A program made the translations under genes and the position numbers. The notes under the pieces were generated by a model. That model worked only from the letters and a program-made list of their open reading frames with translations, was not told where the DNA came from and made no database searches. Positions 8,836 through 16,587 of a stretch of DNA of 64,000 nt are shown here, one piece after another. Location: contig NZ_QNUH01000004.1 of the NCBI RefSeq assembly GCF_003385495.1, positions 124,001-188,000 of the forward strand, given 5' to 3'. This DNA comes from Chryseobacterium elymi (lineage in GTDB: Bacteria > Bacteroidota > Bacteroidia > Flavobacteriales > Weeksellaceae). Position 1 is the first letter of the stretch. Each line of letters starts with the position of its first letter.

Positions 8836-9888
8836 TTAATCATTACAGCTTCTTTCAATACATTTCCATTGGGTACCGTTGTACAGTTTGACGCATTTGT
8901 CCTGAATATCATAAACAAGCATTCCTTCTTTAGGCTCAGCGATTGCATCTTCTGTCTGGGGAGTCTGGCTGACATGCTGCACTCTTGTGATAACCAGACC
9001 TTTATTTTTTGATTCCAATGCGAGAAAACCATTAGGGATATTCTCAGGCCAATTATTGGTTTTCTGCTGTATGGTGATCCCCATTTTGGTGTAGCCATCA
9101 GGGGTTCCCGAGATTCCAGGCTTGGTACAGTAATCATCTAATTCATGGACGATTTCATCCGCAAAACCACAGGCAAATTTATCACTGGGAAGCCCGGCAG
9201 GCCAAAGACCCGGGCATGAAGCCTGAGTAGCATTTGGTCCGCAGAAGCTGGCATTTCCGGGAGCAAGCCCTGTTACCGTATCCATTGCAATGGCTATAAT
9301 CTGACTGTCGTTACTGAGTATGGAATTTCCTCCTCCATTTGCCTGGGCTTTGGCAATACAATAGGCTTTTCCCAAAGGAGCTCCAACATAATTTATAAAA
9401 GGATAGGTAATAGACTGCTGGCTGAAAGTTCCGCATATTTCCACAACGCTGTATGTTCCCATATCAATGGTTGAAGTAGCTCCGGGAAATGTTCCCATGA
9501 AAGAAGGATCTCCCTGAGAAACCGAACCGGTAAGGGAAAGGTAGGCTTTTGTTCCCAACTTCACTTTTGAGTTCTTCTGACTTCCGAAAACTCCAATGAT
9601 GATTGACCCCTCGGATTTTACACTGGCAGCATCCCTGATCTCAAGATTACCATTTACCGTAACACCTTTTACAGTAAGCATTCCTCCAGGTTCAATAATG
9701 AGAAGTGCATCCTGCGGGATGGTAATATCGTTAGCTAAAGTAAGGTTTCCGGTAAGACAATAAGTCTGTCCGGGATTCATTGCCTGGCCTGTGTAAGCTG
9801 TACATTGCGCGTTCGCAATACCGTAAAAAAGAACCATTAACAAGAAAATGAATTTCCCATTAATGGTGCTAAAATTTAAATTATTCAT
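8836..9888 (-). CDS. Secreted beta-rich protein of unknown function
   Basis: The 350-aa protein has a signal peptide ending around 'YGIANAQC'. Residues 35-130 consist of short alternating strands ('LTLANDITIPQDALLIIEPG', 'GVTVNGNLEIRDAASV') that resemble a right-handed beta-helix or a parallel beta-repeat. The C-terminal third contains 'GMLVYDIQDKCVKLYNGTQW', which matches the end of the neighbouring 8304 product. At least a dozen cysteines suggest disulfides in an extracellular protein. No T9SS sorting domain is seen. It is probably cotranscribed with 8304-8819. The function is not recognised. Confidence 0.7.
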   Translation of the reverse strand: MNNLNFSTINGKFIFLLMVLFYGIANAQCTAYTGQAMNPGQTYCLTGNLTLANDITIPQDALLIIEPGGMLTVKGVTVNGNLEIRDAASVKSEGSIIIGVFGSQKNSKVKLGTKAYLSLTGSVSQGDPSFMGTFPGATSTIDMGTYSVVEICGTFSQQSITYPFINYVGAPLGKAYCIAKAQANGGGNSILSNDSQIIAIAMDTVTGLAPGNASFCGPNATQASCPGLWPAGLPSDKFACGFADEIVHELDDYCTKPGISGTPDGYTKMGITIQQKTNNWPENIPNGFLALESKNKGLVITRVQHVSQTPQTEDAIAEPKEGMLVYDIQDKCVKLYNGTQWKCIERSCND

Positions 9889-10423
9889 ATGACTTTATAA
9901 TAAATTAATATTTTCCACACAATTTAATGCGTTAAAAATAAAATTTTAGTTAGCCCTCTATTCAACAATTTACATACCAAAATTTTATTCAGAGTTCCGT
10001 TTGAGCTCGAATTATTCCGGTCAAAAACACTTAATTAACGCAATAACAGGAAATTAAACACCTGTTTAAAAAAATAAAATTTATTTCAAAAATTAAATCA
10101 ATGTTTGCCAATTCAGTTTGGTTTCTTTTTAATAGCATTTATAAAAAAATGAGCATCATGATGCATCTCCTGAATTCAAATTATTGTTTTCAGATTTAGT
10201 GAAGCTGCAACTCAGTTATATTCGTATTGAAAAGGATTTCAAAACTAATTAGATGATACAAATAAAATGTATAGAAATTAATTATAATGCATAGATTTCC
10301 CTTTATCACTTAATTTAAAGCAAAAAAATAAATCTTTAATATCACATAAAAGAGACAAATATTTAATTTCAATGATAATATTTCATACTTTAGTGATAAC
10401 TAAAACCATCAAAATCCAAATTT
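9889..10423. other. AT-rich divergent intergenic region
   Basis: These 535 bp separate two divergent secreted-protein genes. The region is very AT-rich and must hold both promoters. A near-consensus -7 element TACTTTAG (10386-10393) lies 30 bp before the ATG at 10424, but no matching -33 box is seen. No open frame with coding character was found. Confidence 0.5.
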
Positions 10424-11602
10424 ATGAAAACACCATTATTATCCATGAAAAGTGGCCTGGCAGCAGCTATGCTTCTTTTGACAGGAATTGCTAATGCCCA
10501 GCAATGGCAAATTACCGGAAACGCAGGAATCACATCGGCAAATTATGCAGGCACAGTAGATCCAAGACCTTTTTTCCTGAGAACCAACGGAGCATCTGCC
10601 AATCCGGGACAGGCTATCCTTAATGAAGCAGGTTCGTTTATCGTAGACGCCGTGAACAACTCCAATATTGCCAAAGTAAAAGGAAGCATCATTACCGGAA
10701 GCTCCAATATTCTTGGGGGACTGGCAGGCAGCTCCATAGTAAGCGGCTGGGGAAATGACCTAAGTAATGCCGGAGGTGCCAATATCGTGAGCGGACAGGA
10801 TAACGTTGTCCTGAATAATGCCGGAAAATCGGTAGCACTGGGCTGGAAAAACATCATCAGAAACCCAAATCAATTTGCATTAGGGGTGGGTATTGATCTT
10901 AAGGATGTATATTCCGGAGGATTCGGAATTGACCTGGCTGCTACCGGAAACCGTTCTTTTGTGATCGGATCAGGAACGGGAGGAGTGAAACTGACCAACA
11001 ATATTCCGTTGTCCATTATGTTTGGCCTATCTCCTACATCAACCATGCTGATCAAGGATAAAAGTGTAGGGATTCTTACGCTTGCCCCAACTGCCAATTT
11101 CCATACGGTGGGAACGGTAAGGCATGAAAATCTGCCCACAGGAAGCGGCCGGGCCCTGGTTGTAGATGCGAGTGGAAATGTAATGGTATCGAATACACCG
11201 CTCAACAAAACAGCTTCGACCTCAGATGAAACTATCCAGCAGCTGGAAGACCGCATTAAAAATCTTGAAAATACGGTAGAGGAACTGAAAGAGCTGCTAT
11301 TAAATAAAGGCGTTTCATCAACTGATATTTCTTCTTCGGATGTTGCGCAACTTGCTCAAAATGTTCCCAATCCCACCAAAAACGGAACGAGCATCAGCTA
11401 TTATCTTCCGAGAAGTACAAAAACAGCTTCTATTGAAGTATACAACATCTCCGGCCAGCTGGTGAAATCCCTCCCACTCCGTGAGAAGGGCAATGGAACG
11501 ATCACTCTATCAGGTTCAGATCTTCAATCCGGCACGTATGTGTACAGCATGATTACAGACGGAAAAGTGACGGGTTCTAAAAAAATGGTTATCCGGGATT
11601 AA
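10424..11602 (+). CDS. Cell-surface protein with YadA-like head repeats, coiled coil and T9SS sorting domain
   Basis: The 392-aa protein has a signal peptide (cleavage after 'GIANA'). Residues about 85-165 are short glycine/serine/asparagine repeats such as 'GSSNILGGLAGSSIVSGWGN' and 'KSVALGWKNI', which resemble trimeric-autotransporter (YadA-type) head repeats. Residues about 265-290 form a heptad-rich coiled coil ('ETIQQLEDRIKNLENTVEEL'). The last ~80 residues are a type A T9SS C-terminal sorting domain: 'AQNVPNPTKNGTSISYYLP', 'IEVYNISGQLVKSL', 'SGTYVYSMITDGK', 'KKMVIRD'. It should be exported through the type IX system and attached or released at the surface. The head-plus-coil layout suggests an adhesin-like, perhaps trimeric, structure; this is inference. 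Confidence 0.8.
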   Translation: MKTPLLSMKSGLAAAMLLLTGIANAQQWQITGNAGITSANYAGTVDPRPFFLRTNGASANPGQAILNEAGSFIVDAVNNSNIAKVKGSIITGSSNILGGLAGSSIVSGWGNDLSNAGGANIVSGQDNVVLNNAGKSVALGWKNIIRNPNQFALGVGIDLKDVYSGGFGIDLAATGNRSFVIGSGTGGVKLTNNIPLSIMFGLSPTSTMLIKDKSVGILTLAPTANFHTVGTVRHENLPTGSGRALVVDASGNVMVSNTPLNKTASTSDETIQQLEDRIKNLENTVEELKELLLNKGVSSTDISSSDVAQLAQNVPNPTKNGTSISYYLPRSTKTASIEVYNISGQLVKSLPLREKGNGTITLSGSDLQSGTYVYSMITDGKVTGSKKMVIRD

Positions 11603-11626
11603 ATTCTTGATATTATATTTTCAAAA

Positions 11627-11657
11627 AAACGATCAATGGAAGTTCCATTGATCGTTT
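11627..11657 (+). terminator. Terminator after the T9SS surface protein gene
   Basis: A 15-bp perfect inverted repeat (11627-11641 with 11643-11657) with A-rich start and T-rich end lies 25 bp after the stop codon. Confidence 0.8.
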
Positions 11658-12148
11658 ATGAATATTATTTAGTTAAGAAATCTAGTTCAGAATAATGGAC
11701 TTCTTAATGTGTGTTTTTGACAAAATGATTAGTCAGTAGAGTCAGAAAATATATCAGATAAATCCAGAACCGCATCACCTTTGGTTTGCTGTTACCGGAA
11801 GTTCACTATAGTAGACCGAAGGAGTAATAACAATTTCACACGAATGTGGGAATTAAAATTAAAAGAAAGTCGGTATTACAAAACATTCATTATTGCAACA
11901 CCTTGACAAAATACCAACAATCTTAAATTGATGAATCATCATCTCTTAGTATTAAGCTATTAAATTCACATTTCTTGATTTAGGCAGCAAACAATTTTAT
12001 TCATAAGATTATCTTCCCTTATTTGCATGCTTTTACTCGAGTGGTATTTTAAATTTAATAAATACACCTATCTCCAAACAATGTGATTTAAATCCAATTT
12101 TTTCGTAAATTTCAACCATAAAGAAATATCATTGTAAATATTTAATAT
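11658..12148. other. Intergenic region upstream of the sensor operon
   Basis: About 490 bp of AT-rich sequence without a credible reading frame. It must contain the promoter of the operon that starts at 12149. TAAATTTC at 12102-12109 is one mismatch from the Bacteroidota -7 box; no clear -33 partner was found. Confidence 0.4.
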
Positions 12149-12853
12149 ATGGAAATTGAGAACATCTGTAATGCCATCAGGAAATGGAATACTTTAACAG
12201 AATTGTATAAGATGGGGAATAAAGTAAGTGAACAGGAAATCCTCAACGCGCTTAATCAGGGGACGCATTTCAGTGTTACGGGAAAGGAAATTAATGAATG
12301 GAAAAGCCATCTGGAGCATGAAGAAAACAAAGCTATACACGCTTATGCAGGCATTGATGAAGGCCAGCTGAAGTTTTTCCTGATCGATTCCAAAAGCGAT
12401 ACAGATGCAGATTTCAGCCATATTCTTGTCAAAAAGTTTACTCGTGGATCAGTTGATCCGCTACAGCGGTATTTCAGTGAAACATTGGAGGTACCGTCTA
12501 TTGACTGGGAATCTGCGATCAACCGGAATTTCAGATGGAATATGTTCGGCAGCACATGGCTTGAGATGAACAGGAAAAAGCCATTTTTCAGATTAATTTC
12601 TATTCCTTTTTCAGATTATGAGAAATTAGGTCTTGAGGAGGACCAGTCGTGCATCTGCTTTCTGGGACTTACTACTTTACTAAAAGGCGGAAGCAATCTC
12701 TCGGATTATCATATAGAATTCATTACTGTGAAACATCTGGAAGTGAATGAAATGAGTAAGCAAGCAGAAGACTTTTCTACACCCAGACCGCCATTCTCCA
12801 TATCCGGCCTGCAAAATTTCCAACTCCTGATCAAAAGTGATGGACACATATAA
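12149..12853 (+). CDS. Unknown cytosolic protein, first gene of the sensor operon
   Basis: The 234-aa protein has no signal peptide or membrane segment and I do not recognise its family. It is mixed alpha/beta with a charged N-terminal helix ('SEQEILNALNQGTHFSVTGK') and a middle region rich in aromatic residues ('FRWNMFGSTWLEMNRKKPFF'). Its 3' end overlaps the next gene by 14 nt, so it is translationally coupled to a membrane protein, a histidine kinase and a response regulator. That context suggests an accessory of signal sensing or of R-body control, because the operon converges on the reb array. No function is claimed. Confidence 0.75.
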   Translation: MEIENICNAIRKWNTLTELYKMGNKVSEQEILNALNQGTHFSVTGKEINEWKSHLEHEENKAIHAYAGIDEGQLKFFLIDSKSDTDADFSHILVKKFTRGSVDPLQRYFSETLEVPSIDWESAINRNFRWNMFGSTWLEMNRKKPFFRLISIPFSDYEKLGLEEDQSCICFLGLTTLLKGGSNLSDYHIEFITVKHLEVNEMSKQAEDFSTPRPPFSISGLQNFQLLIKSDGHI

Positions 12854-13487
12854 CAGCCTGTCTCTTTTTCTGCAGATCCTTATCAATCTGACACTGATCG
12901 CCGGCTTTGTTCTTTTTCTGATGACCGGAATAAGAGAAAAGCTCCTGCTATTACTATTTTTTCTGGGCGAAACTGCTTTGGAACTGTCTGATCTCATCGG
13001 AAGACTGATGAAACTGAATGCATACAATGTTTACAACTACTCGTTAAGCCAGTTTTTGAGTTTGGTTGCCCTGACAGAAATTTACAATAACTATTTCTTC
13101 AAAATTCCTTCCGGTATAAGGGTCCTGATCTATACCTTTGCATTGGTACTGCTGGCATTCAACATTATGTATCGCCAGAGTATTGAGGCGCTTACCTTTT
13201 ACTCTAATATTATCCCGAATATTGTGATCTGCAGCTTTGGAGGATTTTACTTCCTGAAGATAATCAGAAAGGCAAAAACAGACTCCACCCTGTTCATGAT
13301 GAATGTTGCTGTATTTCTGTTTTTTTCCATTGAGGCGGTGATCTCCACAACATTTAATTTCCTGATCAACAACCATATGGAATGGGTAGCACCCATCTGG
13401 CTTTTCAGAGGAGTGCTTTTGCTGTGCTTTTATCTTGCTATCATTAATATGGGATGCCGTACCGGGAAAATCAGAATCTGGCAGTAG
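12840..13487 (+). CDS. Multi-pass membrane protein, probable sensor partner of the kinase
   Basis: The protein (215 aa from the ATG at 12840; a GTG lies one codon upstream) is almost entirely hydrophobic with six or seven predicted membrane helices and short loops. It resembles the membrane-sensor halves found beside or fused to NarL/LuxR-class histidine kinases. It overlaps the upstream gene by 14 nt and the kinase gene downstream by 34 nt, so production is coupled. Since the kinase has a single helix and no periplasmic domain, this protein may be its signal-receiving partner. This is an inference from layout; no ligand-binding motif was identified. Confidence 0.7.
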   Translation: MDTYNSLSLFLQILINLTLIAGFVLFLMTGIREKLLLLLFFLGETALELSDLIGRLMKLNAYNVYNYSLSQFLSLVALTEIYNNYFFKIPSGIRVLIYTFALVLLAFNIMYRQSIEALTFYSNIIPNIVICSFGGFYFLKIIRKAKTDSTLFMMNVAVFLFFSIEAVISTTFNFLINNHMEWVAPIWLFRGVLLLCFYLAIINMGCRTGKIRIWQ

Positions 13488-14215
13488 TTGTATGGATCTG
13501 GATCGGGATCGGTTTGCTGTTCTTAATGACCTTATTCATAACGGTACTCACGTTCACTTATCTGAAAGGCATCAAAAAAAATAAAAAAAAAATAATGCAG
13601 ATGGTCAGAAATGCCCAGACAGAATGTTTGAAAAACACAATTTATATTCAGGAAAAAGACAGAGAACGTTTGTCAGAGGAGCTCCATGATAATATTATTT
13701 CAAGGCTTAACCTCATCCGCTTAAATACGGCAGGTAAAAGTGTTAATGATCTGAGCCGGGACATCAGAGTGTCGATGCAGCTTATCCGGGAGCTTTCCCA
13801 CAACCTTACGCCACCTGATCTGGATGAAATAGAACTTTCAGATCTTATTGCAGATTATCTTGAACAGGTTGAAGGCTTACCTGTTATTTTCCATCATTCC
13901 GGAATTGATGGCAAGAGGATCATCAGCAGCTCAGTCAAATTAAATCTGTTCAGGATCGTGCAGGAGCTTATCAGCAATGTACTAAAACATGCACAGGCTA
14001 CCAAAGTGGACATAAGGCTCAGGATTTCATCGCGGTACCTGGTCTTAACTGTGAAAGATAATGGGTGTGGCTTTAAGACAGGAAATAAATATGGAGGAAT
14101 AGGCCTGAGAAATATAAGATCAAGGACTCAGCAGATCAACGCTGCTTATAAATTAAAGACTAAGCCGGGAAAGGGAACCCAATGGTTGATATTTACGACA
14201 TTAAAATCAAGCTAA
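13454..14215 (+). CDS. HisKA_3-type sensor histidine kinase
   Basis: The 253-aa kinase has one N-terminal membrane helix (residues 10-38), a basic linker, and a HisKA_3 dimerisation/phosphoacceptor helix with 'ERLSEELHDNIISRLN', in which His78 is the expected phosphorylation site. The HATPase_c domain follows with an N-box ('QELISNVLKHA', Asn175), a G1 box ('VKDNGCGF') and a G2 box ('GGIGLRNI'). There is no input domain apart from the membrane helix, so sensing probably relies on the preceding membrane protein. Its stop codon is 3 nt before the cognate NarL-type response regulator. The ATG at 13454 lies inside the upstream gene; a slightly later start would not remove any recognised domain. 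Confidence 0.88.
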   Translation: MPYRENQNLAVVVWIWIGIGLLFLMTLFITVLTFTYLKGIKKNKKKIMQMVRNAQTECLKNTIYIQEKDRERLSEELHDNIISRLNLIRLNTAGKSVNDLSRDIRVSMQLIRELSHNLTPPDLDEIELSDLIADYLEQVEGLPVIFHHSGIDGKRIISSSVKLNLFRIVQELISNVLKHAQATKVDIRLRISSRYLVLTVKDNGCGFKTGNKYGGIGLRNIRSRTQQINAAYKLKTKPGKGTQWLIFTTLKSS

Positions 14216-14218
14216 AAT

Positions 14219-14902
14219 ATGAAAGAATCAGAAAAAATAAAGATAGGCATTGCAGACGATGACCTTCTATTTGTACAGCTTTTAAAGGATTATATAGAAA
14301 GAGATAAACGATACCGGACGGTGCTTACCTGCACCAGCGGAGCAGCTTTCCTGGAAGAAATGAACAGGCATACCCCCGATATTCTGATCCTGGACCTGAG
14401 AATGGCCAACGGCAGCGGCCTTGAAGTACTATCAGCTTTATCCAACAGCTCTACAGGAATGAAAATCATTGTACTTTCAAGTTTTTACAGACGGTCTTTT
14501 ATGGGCCAGATGCTGAAAATGGGAGCACATGCTTTTCTTTCCAAAGAAATAGAGATGAGTGAGCTTTCGGATGTAATTAATGCTGTGCATGAGAACGGCC
14601 ATTATTTTTCTAACGACCAGGTAGAAGTGATGAGACATCAGCTGTCTAACAAGCTTCCTGAATTTCATGCCTATTCAAAAGATGATCTTACGGAGAGGGA
14701 AATTGATGTTCTAAAACTTGTTTGCCAGCAGATGAGTACAAAAGAAATTGCAGATACCCTGTTCATTTCCCCGAAAACCGTTGAAACGCATAAAACCAAT
14801 CTGATGCTCAAAACCTTTGTAAAGAATATGGCCGGACTGGTGATTTATGCTGTACAGAACCGTATTATTGATGCAGACGAAATTATCTTGCTGGATAAAT
14901 AA
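14219..14902 (+). CDS. NarL/FixJ-type response regulator
   Basis: The 227-aa protein has a receiver domain (residues 6-125) with acidic pocket Asp13-Asp15, phosphoacceptor Asp59 in 'DILILDLRMANGS', and conserved Lys109 in 'AFLSKE'. A LuxR-type helix-turn-helix follows at about 155-220 with 'LTEREIDVLKLVCQQMSTKE' and 'SPKTVETHKTNLM'. It is the output of the kinase encoded 3 nt upstream. The gene runs head-on into the reb array, ending 73 bp from the last rebB. Histidine kinases and regulators are known neighbours of reb genes in other bacteria, so control of the reb promoter is a reasonable inference. Confidence 0.9.
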   Translation: MKESEKIKIGIADDDLLFVQLLKDYIERDKRYRTVLTCTSGAAFLEEMNRHTPDILILDLRMANGSGLEVLSALSNSSTGMKIIVLSSFYRRSFMGQMLKMGAHAFLSKEIEMSELSDVINAVHENGHYFSNDQVEVMRHQLSNKLPEFHAYSKDDLTEREIDVLKLVCQQMSTKEIADTLFISPKTVETHKTNLMLKTFVKNMAGLVIYAVQNRIIDADEIILLDK

Positions 14903-14920
14903 TAATTTATTCCATAAAAA

Positions 14921-14950
14921 ATCAGAGAGTACACGTAGGCACTCCCTGAT
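14921..14950. terminator. Hairpin between the convergent sensor and reb operons
   Basis: ATCAGAGAGT (14921-14930) pairs with ACTCCCTGAT (14941-14950), one mismatch, 10-nt loop. It is preceded by an A-run, which gives a U-tract on the minus strand, so it best fits the end of the reb transcript. Confidence 0.6.
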
Positions 14951-14975
14951 AGGAAATCTAAAAAACATGTTATAA

Positions 14976-15236
14976 TTAAGGATTCAATATTTTAGCAATG
15001 GAGACAGCATCTGCTATCGTGTCCATGCTGTAGATCTGTATAACCCCTTGTGTAGTGGCGGCCTGACCTAAAATATTTTGCTGGTTCTGCGTATTCACTG
15101 CATTTTCAAACATGATTCCTGTAGAGTGTGCAGCGGACTGATACACGTTGCTTAATGCCATTGCAGGAGATTCTGCTACTACTTTTACATTGGATTGGGT
15201 AACTGCGTCTGTGATTTGTTCGTTAACTGTTGCCAT
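14976..15236 (-). CDS. rebB: RebB-family R-body protein, fifth copy
   Basis: This 86-aa protein belongs to the RebB family, the small structural subunits of R-bodies (coiled protein ribbons that can unroll). Family marks are 'VNEQITDAVTQSNVKVVAES' at the N-terminus, 'AHSTGIMFENAVNTQNQQN' in the middle and a C-terminal 'VADAVSIAKIL'-type helix. This copy is the most distant from the promoter. It differs from its neighbours at a few positions (YQS for YQT, NILGQ, GVIQIYSM) and shares the 'LGQAATTQG' and 'IYSM' variants with copy 1, which hints at gene conversion or an older duplication. The protein has no signal peptide and should assemble in the cytosol. Confidence 0.9.
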   Translation of the reverse strand: MATVNEQITDAVTQSNVKVVAESPAMALSNVYQSAAHSTGIMFENAVNTQNQQNILGQAATTQGVIQIYSMDTIADAVSIAKILNP

Positions 15237-15264
15237 AATGATTATTGTTTATTTGGGTTAAAAA

Positions 15265-15285
15265 ACAGCCGGCTCATCCGGCTGT
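15265..15285 (-). terminator. Hairpin with U-tract between rebB copies 4 and 5
   Basis: On the minus strand an 8-bp perfect stem (ACAGCCGG/CCGGCTGT, 15265-15285) is followed by six T residues. This is the best terminator-like structure among the rebB spacers. Confidence 0.65.
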
Positions 15286-15313
15286 AAGGATTTTTTCTGC
15301 TGTCAGCCGAGTC

Positions 15314-15574
15314 TTAAGGATTCAGAATTTTAGCAATAGAAACAGCATCTGCTATTGTATCCAGGCTGTAGATCTGCGTAACACCTTGTGTAGTGGCTGC
15401 CTGGGTTAGAATATTCTGCTGGTTCTGCGTATTCACTGCATTTTCAAACATGATTCCTGTGGAATGCGCTGCTGTCTGGTATACGTTGCTTAAAGCCATT
15501 GCAGGAGATTCGCCTACAACTTTTACATTAGATTGGGTAACTGCGTCTGTGATTTGTTCGTTAACTGTTGCCAT
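15314..15574 (-). CDS. rebB: RebB-family R-body protein, fourth copy
   Basis: This 86-aa RebB protein is nearly identical to copy 3. Visible differences are E6 for Q6 near the N-terminus, VGESP for VAESP, and NILTQ for NIVTQ. It carries all the family marks ('DAVTQSNVKVVGESPAMA', 'AHSTGIMFENAVNTQNQQN', 'TIADAVSIAKILNP'). The spacers on both sides hold CCGG hairpins. The close similarity of copies 3 and 4 suggests the most recent duplication in the array. R-body ribbons in Caedibacter are built from more than one Reb protein, so small sequence variants could matter for ribbon packing, although this is speculation here. Confidence 0.9.
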   Translation of the reverse strand: MATVNEQITDAVTQSNVKVVGESPAMALSNVYQTAAHSTGIMFENAVNTQNQQNILTQAATTQGVTQIYSLDTIADAVSIAKILNP

Positions 15575-15601
15575 AATGGTTATTATTTATTTGGTTTAAA
15601 A

Positions 15602-15622
15602 ATGACCGGTTCATCCGGCTGT
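15602..15622 (-). terminator. Hairpin between rebB copies 3 and 4
   Basis: A CCGG/CCGG core (15606-15609 with 15615-15618) extended by wobble pairs, followed on the minus strand by a T-run. It is weaker than the hairpin at 15265 but in the same place in the unit. Confidence 0.45.
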
Positions 15623-15651
15623 TAGAATTATTTTTGCTCTGAACTTATTTT

Positions 15652-15912
15652 TTAAGGATTCAGGATTTTAGCAATAGAAACAGCATCTGCTATTGTATCC
15701 AGGCTGTAGATTTGCGTCACTCCCTGTGTAGTAGCTGCCTGGGTTACAATGTTTTGCTGATTTTGTGTGTTTACTGCATTTTCAAACATGATTCCTGTAG
15801 AATGCGCCGCTGTCTGGTATACATTACTTAAAGCCATTGCTGGAGATTCTGCCACCACTTTTACGTTGGATTGGGTAACTGCGTCTGTGATTTGTTGATT
15901 AACTGTTGCCAT
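15652..15912 (-). CDS. rebB: RebB-family R-body protein, third copy
   Basis: An 86-aa RebB protein. It is the only copy with Gln at residue 6 ('MATVNQQITDAV'); others have Glu. It shares 'VVAESPAMA' with copy 5 and 'NIVTQAATTQG' with copy 2, so the array behaves like a mosaic of a few variable positions. The central 'AHSTGIMFENAVNTQNQQN' is unchanged. Translation probably initiates at the ATG 15912, downstream of a conserved AT-rich leader (ATAATGATTATTG on the plus strand) that is repeated before copies 2, 3 and 5. Confidence 0.9.
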   Translation of the reverse strand: MATVNQQITDAVTQSNVKVVAESPAMALSNVYQTAAHSTGIMFENAVNTQNQQNIVTQAATTQGVTQIYSLDTIADAVSIAKILNP

Positions 15913-15942
15913 AATGATTATTGTTTATTTGGGTTAAAAAAC

Positions 15943-15959
15943 GACCGGAATTTCCGGTT
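15943..15959 (-). terminator. Hairpin between rebB copies 2 and 3
   Basis: A 7-bp perfect stem (ACCGGAA/TTCCGGT, 15944-15958), which a G-T pair can extend, followed by C, G and six T residues on the minus strand. The loop is a single unpaired base, so in practice the top of the stem would open. Confidence 0.5.
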
Positions 15960-15990
15960 TGTCATGATTTTAGTATGAGCTGAAAAACTT

Positions 15991-16251
15991 TTAAGGTTTC
16001 AGAATTTTAGCAATAGAAATTGCATCTGCAATGGTATCCTTACTGTAAATCTGAGCAATACCCTGTGTAGTGGCTGCCTGAGTCACAATATTCTGCTGGT
16101 TTTGGGTATTCACTGCATTTTCAAACATGATTCCTGTAGAATGTGCTGCTGTCTGGTACACGTTGCTTAAAGCCATTGCTGGAGATTCACCCACTACTTT
16201 CACATTGGATTGTGTTACTGCATCTGTAATTTGTTCGTTAACTGTTGCCAT
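15991..16251 (-). CDS. rebB: RebB-family R-body protein, second copy
   Basis: An 86-aa RebB protein with the full family pattern. Its C-terminal third is the most divergent of the five ('TTQGIAQIYSKDTIADAISI', ending 'KILKP' like copy 1 rather than 'KILNP'). The lysine in 'YSKDT' adds a charge that the other copies lack. The rest, including 'SNVKVVGESPAMALSNVYQT', is the same as in copies 1 and 4. It lies second in the transcript order, 75 bp after copy 1. Confidence 0.9.
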   Translation of the reverse strand: MATVNEQITDAVTQSNVKVVGESPAMALSNVYQTAAHSTGIMFENAVNTQNQQNIVTQAATTQGIAQIYSKDTIADAISIAKILKP

Positions 16252-16281
16252 AATGATTATTGTTTGTTTGGATTAAAAACA

Positions 16282-16294
16282 CCGGATCTGCCGG
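16282..16294 (-). terminator. Weak hairpin between rebB copies 1 and 2
   Basis: A 4-bp CCGG/CCGG stem (16282-16285 with 16291-16294) with a short loop, next to a T-run on the minus strand. It is the weakest of the four spacer hairpins, so read-through is expected to be highest here. Confidence 0.35.
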
Positions 16295-16326
16295 ATTTGT
16301 AAAGCTTATTTTTTGTCTTGTAAAAA

Positions 16327-16587
16327 TTAAGGTTTCAGGATTTTAGCAATTGAAACAGCGTCTGCTACCGTATCCATGCTGTAAATCTGCATAATACCCT
16401 GTGTAGTGGCTGCCTGTCCTAAAATGTTCTGTTGGTTTTGCGTGTTCACTGCATTTTCAAACATGATTCCTGTAGAATGTGCAGCGGTCTGATACACGTT
16501 GCTTAAAGCCATTGCAGGAGATTCACCCACCACTTTCACATTAGACTGCGTTACTGCGTCTGTAATTTGTTCGTTAACTGTTGCCAT
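16327..16587 (-). CDS. rebB: RebB-family R-body protein, first copy
   Basis: This is the promoter-proximal 86-aa copy. It carries 'VNEQITDAVTQSNVKVVGES', 'AHSTGIMFENAVNTQNQQN', 'LGQAATTQGIMQIYSMDT' and ends 'KILKP'. Its upstream sequence differs from the repeated leader of the other copies (a GAGATCCGGTCTC palindrome at 16605-16617 replaces the spacer hairpin), as expected at the edge of a tandem array. A 470-bp stretch without an intact gene separates it from the upstream reb genes, so it may have its own promoter. Confidence 0.9.
   Translation of the reverse strand: MATVNEQITDAVTQSNVKVVGESPAMALSNVYQTAAHSTGIMFENAVNTQNQQNILGQAATTQGIMQIYSMDTVADAVSIAKILKP

Larger units (their letters stand above)
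14976..16587 (-). repeat. Tandem array of five ~338-bp rebB units
   Basis: Five units follow each other in the same orientation, with start codons at 16587, 16251, 15912, 15574 and 15236 (spacing 336, 339, 338, 338 bp). Each unit holds one 258-nt coding part plus stop and a ~77-bp spacer with a CCGG hairpin. Both genes and spacers are alike, so the whole unit was duplicated. Confidence 0.95.

Noticed and set aside
15265..16294. Inverted repeats in rebB spacers as transposon ends
   Set aside because: They are short single hairpins followed by T-runs on the coding strand, without transposase or target duplications.
14976..16587. Regular repeat pattern that could suggest a CRISPR or satellite array
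   Set aside because: The repeated unit is ~338 bp and codes for a full RebB protein; there are no short repeats with unique spacers.
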